Shown here one piece after another: positions 58,802 to 64,000 of a stretch of DNA of 64,000 nt. The translations under genes and the position numbers were made by a program. Source of the DNA: DASUPK01 sp963833375 (GTDB lineage Bacteria; Actinomycetota; Thermoleophilia; Solirubrobacterales; 70-9); contig CAWHXR010000001.1 of NCBI GenBank assembly GCA_963833375.1, positions 186,001 through 250,000 of the forward strand. The letters run 5' to 3'. The notes beneath the pieces are model-generated. The model was not told the DNA's origin. It did not search any database and worked only from the letters and a program-made list of their open reading frames with translations. Every line of letters begins with the position of its first letter. Position 1 is the first letter of the stretch.

Positions 58802-58944
58802 AACTATCACCGCTCGGGCTGAGATGCGAGCAAGCCGGACGCCACCCCCAGCTCGCGGACAAGCACGAGGGCGCGCGCTCGATCGGGCGGTCAGAAGCCC
58901 GCGACAGTGAATCTATGAATATCGCCGATAGGCCGGACACGACC

Positions 58945-58966
58945 GCTGCTTTGCATGGAAAGGAGC
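58945..58966 (+). repeat. Paired-hairpin repeat, single-hairpin copy e
   Basis: GCTGCTTT-gcatgg-AAAGGAGC, the second hairpin with one mismatch. The first hairpin is missing. The remaining gap 58764-59084 contains the operator above and otherwise no gene. Confidence 0.6.
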
Positions 58967-59084
58967 GCTTTTCGAGCTGACGCTCGCTTCTCGCGCGACG
59001 GAGCAGTTGAGCTGAGCCCACCACGGGAAGCCGGTGGCGTATAGGGTCGCAGCGACACCGTTAGGGGGATTAGGAGGAGGAGCG

Positions 59085-59480
59085 ATGGGAGCAGATGAAA
59101 ACGTGGCGATCATGCAGCGCGCTTACGACGCTTTCAACGCGGCCGACATCGACACCCTGACCGAACTCTTCGACGAGAGCGCTGTGTGGCACTTGCCGGG
59201 GCGGAGCTCGATGGCCAAGGACTACCAGGGGCGCGGCGCGACTCTCGCCTACTTCGGCCAGCTGGGTCAGGAGACAGGGGGCACCTTCCAGGCCGAACTG
59301 CAGCAGTTGTTCGCAGGTGATGACGGCCGCGTGATCGGCCTCCAGCGCAGCACCGCCGAGCGAGACGGCAAGCGGTTGGATGTCGGCAACTGCATCGTCT
59401 TCGAGCTGAAGGACGGCAAGATCGTCGACGGCCGGGAGCACTTCAACGACCTCTACGCTTGGGACGAGTTCTGGTCGTAG
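59085..59480 (+). CDS. SnoaL-like/NTF2-fold protein
   Basis: A 131-residue NTF2-fold protein. The start MGADENVAIMQRAYDAFNAA and DIDTLTELFDESAVWHLPG are the classic SnoaL beginning; FQAELQQLFAGDDGRVIGLQR and FELKDGKIVDGREHFND cover the sheet. The ATG at 59085 has a strong TAGGAGGAGG. It appears intact, in contrast with the SnoaL fragments nearby. Function in this family is diverse. Confidence 0.8.
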   Translation: MGADENVAIMQRAYDAFNAADIDTLTELFDESAVWHLPGRSSMAKDYQGRGATLAYFGQLGQETGGTFQAELQQLFAGDDGRVIGLQRSTAERDGKRLDVGNCIVFELKDGKIVDGREHFNDLYAWDEFWS

Positions 59481-59602
59481 GCCCTGACGAGATCAGGGTT
59501 CGCTCAGCGCCCGCTGTTTGACCAAGGCGAGTAGATCAGACGCCTGCTTACGCGTGAAAGCGCAGTCTCGGCTGCCGGCATGAGGACTCCCGGAAACACC
59601 CG

Positions 59603-59636
59603 CCTTGGACGAGAAGCGGCGCTTTGCATGGAAAGC
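59603..59636 (+). repeat. Paired-hairpin repeat, copy f
   Basis: Hairpins with loops GGACGA and GCATGG directly ahead of the SnoaL pseudogene start at 59667. The surrounding block 59580-59675 is nearly the same as 37979-38075. Confidence 0.75.
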
Positions 59637-59666
59637 GGCACTCCGTCGAGAGATACTGCGTGGGCG

Positions 59667-59861
59667 ATGTCGGAGGAGAACGTCGATCTGGTCCGACGAC
59701 TGCTGGAGATGTTCGCGAAGCGTGAGCACGAGGCGGTGTTCGCTTTCTACGCGCCCGACATCGAGTGGGACGCGACAGCGTGGGAGTCGATTGCGGCGGT
59801 GAACAACGGGATCGTCAGATCCTTGAGCAGGTCTCCGTCCATACCCCGCCCGGCAAGCTAG
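59667..59861 (+). pseudogene. SnoaL-like gene, truncated
   Basis: The frame begins MSEENVDLVRRLLEMFAKRE and EAVFAFYAPDIEWDATAWES, then leaves the family pattern near residue 45 and stops at 59861. About half of the domain is missing. A ribosome binding site is poor. It follows a repeat copy exactly as the degenerate SnoaL at 40085 does. Confidence 0.7.
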
Positions 59862-59883
59862 CCGACTGCGGCATGATGCCAGC

Positions 59884-60720
59884 GTGAACCTCTGGCTGGT
59901 GGCCCTGATCGTCGCGGTTGGCGCCGCGGCGGCGGTCGGCCTCATGTATCTGGTCCGCCGCCGGTCGAAGGCCGACCACTTCTTCATCGAAATCGAGCGC
60001 GGCGCCGGGATCTTCGCGTTCCTCGGCACCGCCTTTGCGGTCATCCTCGCTTTCGTCGTCCTCGCGGCCTTCCAGAGCTTCAACGACGCCAAGGCCGGTG
60101 CAGAGAAGGAGGCCACGTCGGTGGTGGAACTCTCGCGGACGGCCGAGTTCTTCCCCGCGCCCGAGAAGGATCCGATCGAGGGCGTCCTGATCTGTTACGG
60201 GCGGGCCGTGATCCACGAGGAGTGGCCCGCGATGAAGAGCGGGGACCGGAGCCCGCTGGTGGGGGCGTGGGTGAACAGCTTCCAGGGCGATCTCAAGCAG
60301 CTGAATCCCCGGACCGAGGCGCAGAAGGCCGCGTTCCTGCAGCTCCTCGCGCAGCAGGACAACCGGACCGACGGCCGGCGGGAGCGGCTCAGCGAGGCGA
60401 ACCGCTCGATCCCGGCGCCAGTCTGGTTCTTCCTCTGCATCGGCGCCCTCGTGACGATCGGCTTCGCCTTTTTCTTCGCCGACCGGCGCGAGGGTTTCCT
60501 CGTGCAGGGGAGCCTGATCGCGGCGATCGCCGCCCTGGTCATCTCGGGTCTCCTGCTGGTCTGGTTCCTCGACCATCCTTACGAGAACAGCAGCGGCAGC
60601 ATCACGCCGGACGAGATGGAGCGGCAGCTCGTGATCGTCGAGCGCGAGCACAGGGACGTCGTGCCGCCGTGCGACGACGAGGGCCATCGGGCGTCCCCGC
60701 CGCCCGCGGTCAGGAGCTAG
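59884..60720 (+). CDS. DUF4239 membrane protein (bestrophin-like)
   Basis: A 278-residue protein from GTG 59884. Four hydrophobic segments are visible: WLVALIVAVGAAAAVGLMYLV, FAFLGTAFAVILAFVVLAAF, WFFLCIGALVTIGFAFFF and LIAAIAALVISGLLLVWFL. The soluble middle includes KAGAEKEATSVVELSRTAEFF, a DUF4239 signature. Possibly a channel-like protein; evidence for that is only family resemblance. Confidence 0.75.
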   Translation: MNLWLVALIVAVGAAAAVGLMYLVRRRSKADHFFIEIERGAGIFAFLGTAFAVILAFVVLAAFQSFNDAKAGAEKEATSVVELSRTAEFFPAPEKDPIEGVLICYGRAVIHEEWPAMKSGDRSPLVGAWVNSFQGDLKQLNPRTEAQKAAFLQLLAQQDNRTDGRRERLSEANRSIPAPVWFFLCIGALVTIGFAFFFADRREGFLVQGSLIAAIAALVISGLLLVWFLDHPYENSSGSITPDEMERQLVIVEREHRDVVPPCDDEGHRASPPPAVRS

Positions 60721-60763
60721 GGACAGTCACGTAACGGCGAGCGGTGCGCAAGGACCGATCGAT

Positions 60764-60871
60764 ATGGGCATCGACGGATTCGACTGCGAAGTCATCGACG
60801 GCAAGATCGCACGGGTGACGGCGTTCCTGACCGAGAAAGAAGCCCTCGAAGCCGCTGGGCTGTCGGAGTAG
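60764..60871 (+). pseudogene. SnoaL-like gene 3' fragment
   Basis: The last 35 codons of a SnoaL-like gene (FDCEVIDGKIARVTAFLTEK then EALEAAGLSE and stop). No 5' part is present. It is followed without gap by paired-hairpin copy g, showing that the repeat belongs to the 3' side of these genes. Confidence 0.7.
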
Positions 60872-60914
60872 CTGCTTTGGACGAAAAGCGGCGTCGCTTT
60901 GCATGGAAAGCAGC
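60872..60914 (+). repeat. Paired-hairpin repeat, copy g
   Basis: CTGCTTT-ggacga-AAAGCGG then GCTTT-gcatgg-AAAGC with four extra bases between. Begins at the stop codon of the SnoaL fragment. Confidence 0.8.
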
Positions 60915-61025
60915 GGTCTCGGCGCCCGAGGGAGATTGCTGTTGATCGGTGCTCCCCGACGATGCGGGATCGGTCGGCAACACCGATCCGGATGGGGATT
61001 CGCGGGGTTAGCGTGATAGAGGCCC

Positions 61026-62459
61026 ATGGAGACGCGAGTGAAGCTCTCCATCCACCGTCCAGCAATACTCGCGTGGGGCTCGCGCTGCTGCTCGCCGCCG
61101 GCGCGATGCTCCTGTCGGCATCGGGCGCCCAGGCAGCCGCGCACCGCGGGGCCGTGCTGGTCAAGGACATCAATCCGGGTCGCTCCCCCAGCGTCACCGC
61201 CATCTACTGCGGCGAGTGCAACTCCCCCTATAACGGAGGCGAGCTCACCGACGTCCACGGGACCCTCTACTTCAGCGCCAAGGACGGCAAGCACGGCTTC
61301 GAGCTCTGGCGAAGCGACGGCACAAGGCAAGGGGACCAGGATGGTCAAGGACATCAACCCCGGGAAGGGCTGGAGCAACCTCTCCGGGATCACGGCCGTC
61401 AACCGCATCATCTACTTCACGGCCGACGACGGCGTCCACGGCGCCGAGCTGTGGCGAAGCGACGGCACGGCGCGCGGCACGAGGATGGTCAAGGACATCA
61501 ACCCCGGTCCAGGCTCAGGCGGGCCAGGACAGCTCACCGACGTCAACGGCACCCTCTACTTCACCGCTGTCCGAGGGCAACCACGTCAGCGAGCTGTGGC
61601 GAAGCGACGGCACCCAGGCGGGGACGACCATGGTCAAGAGCGTGAGCGCCTTTGGCCTGACCGATTTCCGCGGCGCCCTCTACTTCTTCGGTCCAGGAGG
61701 ACTGTGGCGGAGCGACGGGACCGAGGCTGGGAACGACCATCGTCAAGGACCAGCTCAGCCCGACCTCTGCTGCCTTGATCCGGAGTTCACCGTCGTCAAC
61801 GGCATCCTCTACTTCGTCGCCGACGACGGCGTCCACGGCCACGCGCGCTGTGGCGAAGCGACGGCACCGAGGCCGGCACGACCATGGTCAAGGACTTCGG
61901 CCCCGGGAGCTGCATCGACCTCACCGATGTCAACGGCACCCTCTACTTCGCCGCGTCCCGCGGACCCGGTCCCATCCCGAACGAGCTGTGGCGAAGCGAC
62001 GGCACCGAGGCGGGGACCATCTTGCTCAAGGCCGTCTTTCCCGGCTGGCTCACCGGCGTGAAGGGCATTGTCTACTTCAGCGACGGCTTGAAGCTATGGC
62101 GAAGCGACGGCACCGAGGCGGGGACGACCGTTGTCAGGGTCAACGTGCCTGGCGGCAAGAACAACAACATCATCTTGCCCTACGGGCTCACCGCCGTCGG
62201 TCGCACGCTCTATTTCGTCGGCTTCGACAAGAGGCACGGCACGGCGATTCGGCGGGAGCTTTGGCGAAGCAATGGCACCCGGGCCGGGACGACCCTTGTC
62301 AGGAACATCCACCGCGGCAGTGCCACCAGCGACCCCGGGAACCTCACCGCAGTCGGCGACACCCTCTTCTTCACCGCCAAGGACGGCCGGCATGGCAGGG
62401 AGCTGTGGAGGGCCGGACCGCCACCGTGCGGCGGCAAGGGGAAGTGCAAGAAGGGATAG
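61026..62459 (+). pseudogene. ELWxxDGT-repeat exported protein, broken by several frameshifts
   Basis: The DNA encodes a signal segment (VGLALLLAAGAMLLSASGAQA) and at least six ELWRSDGT-type repeats, each with a VKDINPG-like element and a TLYFTADDG-like element. The reading frame changes at about 61065 (possible), 61325, 61570, 61728, 61765 and 61845, so no single frame covers it. Intact repeats resume each time, for example NELWRSDGTEAGTILL near 61978, ending KGKCKKG at 62459. Similar exported repeat proteins likely form beta-propellers. Repeated indels mean either decay or sequence error; see findings. Confidence 0.75.
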
Positions 62460-62471
62460 GACTCCTCGTAG

Positions 62472-62529
62472 CTGCTTTGGACGAAAAGCAGTAGCCCGCG
62501 CAAGACCGCTGCTTTGCATGGAAAGCAGC
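62472..62529 (+). repeat. Paired-hairpin repeat, copy h (best-preserved hairpins)
   Basis: First hairpin CTGCTTTGGACGAAAAGCAG (62472-62491) with perfect seven-base-pair stem. Second hairpin at 62508-62529 has arms GCTGCTTT and AAAGCAGC around GCATGG. The spacer is longer (16 bases) than in other copies. It starts 12 bases after the stop of the ELWxxDGT gene. Confidence 0.85.
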
Positions 62530-62608
62530 GCTCTAATGGAACCCAGCCAAGGCAGCTGTGACGACGACCGAGACGCTGGTGACGCGTTCCGCCGGATTGA
62601 ACCGAAAG

Positions 62609-62656
62609 TAGTCGGGGCGACTGGACTGAACCAGTGACCTTCGGCGCCCAGCCGAC
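62609..62656 (-). other. 3' half of tRNA-Pro (GGG) (attachment-site remnant)
   Basis: Read on the minus strand: stem TCGG, loop CTGGGCG with anticodon GGG, stem CCGA, AGGTC, T arm ACTGG/CCAGT with a six-base loop (one base short), acceptor CGCCCCG, A, then CTA. The 5' half (CGGGGCG) is not found next to it. Loop loss and CTA show decay. The remaining gap to 62846 contains only the small hairpin at 62815. Confidence 0.65.
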
Positions 62657-62814
62657 CGGCAATCAGTGTCAATGGGTCCCTGAGCGTCCGCAGCGTCGTA
62701 TCAGACCCATGGACGGCCTGGACATATCGGGCGATCCATCCGGTACCAAGCCGGTACCAGGTTTCTGAGGAGCTTGTCTCGTCCGGGGCTCCGCGGTACC
62801 GTCACCTAGGTCCC

Positions 62815-62829
62815 CGGACTAGGAGTCCG
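62815..62829. promoter_or_regulatory. Palindrome upstream of the GlcG-like gene
   Basis: CGGACT-agg-AGTCCG lies 17 bases before the start codon, next to the AAAGGAGGAG ribosome binding site. Could be an operator or a leader hairpin. Confidence 0.4.
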
Positions 62830-62846
62830 AGAGCAAAGGAGGAGCC

Positions 62847-63251
62847 GTGGCTAAGAGCATGACGCTGGATGCCGCACAGAAGGTCGTCGAGGGCGCGCGC
62901 GCCAAGGCCGACGAGATCGGCGTCCCGATGAACATCGCAGTCGTCGACAAGGGCAATAACCTGACCGCGTTCGCCCGCATGGACGGCGCCTGGCTGGGTT
63001 CCATCGACATCGCCCAGAACAAGGCGTACACCGCGCGATCATTCGACATGTCGACGAAGGACCTTGCACCCCTGGCGCAGCCCAACCAACCGCTGTTCGG
63101 CATCGACGCTAGCAACCAGGGTCAGCTGATCATCTTCGCCGGCGGGATCCCGTTGCAGGACGGCGATCAGGTCGTCGGAGCGGTTGGTGTCAGCGGCGGC
63201 AGCGTTGAGCAGGACCACGAGGTGGCAGAAGCCGGGGTCGCGGCTTTCTAA
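62847..63251 (+). CDS. GlcG/HbpS-like heme-binding-family protein
   Basis: A 134-residue protein: MTLDAAQKVVEGARAKADEIG, MNIAVVDKGNNLTAFARMDGA, and GIPLQDGDQVVGAVGVSGGS, which together match the GlcG/HbpS (DUF336) fold. GTG start with AAAGGAGGAG. The family includes heme-binding sensors and dehydratase-associated proteins. Its tight spacing (11 bases) to a formaldehyde dehydrogenase gene suggests a common function. Confidence 0.87.
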   Translation: MAKSMTLDAAQKVVEGARAKADEIGVPMNIAVVDKGNNLTAFARMDGAWLGSIDIAQNKAYTARSFDMSTKDLAPLAQPNQPLFGIDASNQGQLIIFAGGIPLQDGDQVVGAVGVSGGSVEQDHEVAEAGVAAF

Positions 63252-63262
63252 GGAGGAGCAAC

Positions 63263-64000
63263 ATGGCCGACAACAGAGGCGTTGCCTATATCGAGCCGGG
63301 CAAGGTCGAGGTACAGAACATCGACTTCCCGGAGTTAGAGCTGAAGGACGGGCCCGGAGTTCACCCCGACAACGTCGGCCGCAAGACCCCCCACGGTGTG
63401 GTTCTGCGGATCGTTTCGACGAACATCTGCGGCTCGGATCAGCACATGGTTCGCGGGCGGACGACCGCCCCGCCAGGGTTGATCCTCGGGCACGAGATCA
63501 CGGGCGAGGTGATCGAAGCCGGGCCCGACGTCGAGTTCATCAAGGAGGGCGACCTCGTCTCGGTGCCGTTCAACATCGCCTGCGGCCGGTGCCGTAACTG
63601 CAAGGAGGGTCACACCGGGGTTTGTCTCAACACCAACCCCGATCGCCCGGGATCGGCCTACGGATACGTCGACATGGGTGGCTGGGTCGGCGGCCAGGCC
63701 AACTACGTGATGGTCCCGTATGCGGACTGGAACCTGCTCAAGTTCCCCGACAAGGAGCAGGCGATGGAGAAGATCCTCGACCTGACGATGCTCAGCGACA
63801 TCTTTCCCACCGGCTACCACGGGTGCGTCAGCGCGGGCGTGACCTCCGGATCTACGGTCTACATCGCCGGGGCGGGGCCGGTGGGGCTTGCGGCAGCCCA
63901 CTCGGCGCAGTTCCTCGGTGCCGCAGTGGTGATCGTCGGCGACCTGATCCCCGAGCGGCTGGAGCAGGCACGCTCATTCGGCTGCGAGACGGTCGACGTC
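63263..64000 (+). CDS. fdhA: Glutathione-independent formaldehyde dehydrogenase, partial
   Basis: A zinc-dependent medium-chain dehydrogenase whose first 246 residues are present; the rest is outside the window. The catalytic zinc site is STNICGSDQHMVRGR and ILGHEITGEV, the structural zinc site CGRCRNCKEGHTGVC, and the NAD-binding motif VYIAGAGPVGLAAAHSA. The extended LNTNPDRPGSAYGYVDMGGW segment is typical of the dismutase-type formaldehyde dehydrogenase. A GGAGGAGCAAC site precedes the ATG. It probably oxidises formaldehyde without glutathione. Confidence 0.9.
   Translation, partial: MADNRGVAYIEPGKVEVQNIDFPELELKDGPGVHPDNVGRKTPHGVVLRIVSTNICGSDQHMVRGRTTAPPGLILGHEITGEVIEAGPDVEFIKEGDLVSVPFNIACGRCRNCKEGHTGVCLNTNPDRPGSAYGYVDMGGWVGGQANYVMVPYADWNLLKFPDKEQAMEKILDLTMLSDIFPTGYHGCVSAGVTSGSTVYIAGAGPVGLAAAHSAQFLGAAVVIVGDLIPERLEQARSFGCETVDV

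Overview
The window looks like a piece of a high-GC (about 70% by eye) actinobacterial chromosome. Many genes start with GTG or TTG, and genes are packed with 1-4 bp stop/start overlaps. Gene content (a YqhQ/DUF1385 protein, methylthioadenosine deaminase plus phosphorylase, Ccm-type cytochrome c maturation fused to heme synthesis, large secreted repeat proteins, many TetR and SnoaL genes) suggests Thermoleophilia/Solirubrobacterales. That placement is an inference from content, not a phylogenetic result.

Region 1 (1-34 kb) is dense core genome. The minus strand carries a partial AttH-like gene, methylthioadenosine deaminase, a nucleoside phosphorylase, the ATPase YchF and a PAP2 phosphatase. 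Further on come a membrane protein, a BtrH-like protein, a methyltransferase, methylmalonyl-CoA epimerase, YqhQ, an M20 peptidase, RarA, an aldehyde dehydrogenase and two tandem secreted twins. A long plus-strand operon, ccmA-ccmB-ccmC-ccmD-hemA-hemC-cobA/hemD (17.6-23.7 kb), links heme synthesis to heme delivery; its hemC has a one-base frameshift. It is followed by a P-domain protein, a DUF62 SAM hydrolase, biotin ligase, a large SF2 helicase, a TlpA-like lipoprotein, an NfeD/slipin pair, a GNAT enzyme, a GalT-like enzyme and a large lipoprotein.

Region 2 (34-40.7 kb) is accessory. It holds a CSLREA beta-helix protein, a glycosyltransferase remnant, four tiny overlapping genes divergent from a winged-helix regulator, a cupin, a DUF5519 protein, an intact tRNA-Arg(CCT), SnoaL remnants, a phage-like zinc-finger protein and copies of an unusual paired-hairpin repeat.

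Region 3 (40.6-50.8 kb) lies between a tRNA-His-like 3' fragment and a 3' half of initiator tRNA-Met. It encodes what looks like one catabolic pathway: two phytoene-desaturase-like FAD enzymes, a Rieske oxygenase, an acyl-CoA dehydrogenase, an ADP-forming acyl-CoA ligase, a TetR regulator and an MFS transporter. Two near-identical palindromes (TTGACTACAARGTCAA) mark a probable shared operator. The substrate is unknown.

Region 4 (50.8-58.8 kb) holds a flavin amine oxidase, a small alpha/beta hydrolase, and an operon TetR-potD-potB-potC-potA-nitrilase, probably for polyamine or related amine uptake and use.

Region 5 (58.9-62.7 kb) is again accessory: SnoaL genes and fragments, more paired-hairpin repeats, a DUF4239 membrane protein, an ELWxxDGT repeat gene broken by several frameshifts, and a tRNA-Pro 3' half on the minus strand. 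The window closes with a GlcG/HbpS-like protein and the start of a glutathione-independent formaldehyde dehydrogenase.

The most unusual signals are the paired-hairpin repeat tied to SnoaL gene ends, the three tRNA 3' fragments, and the Rieske/FAD cluster with its shared operator.
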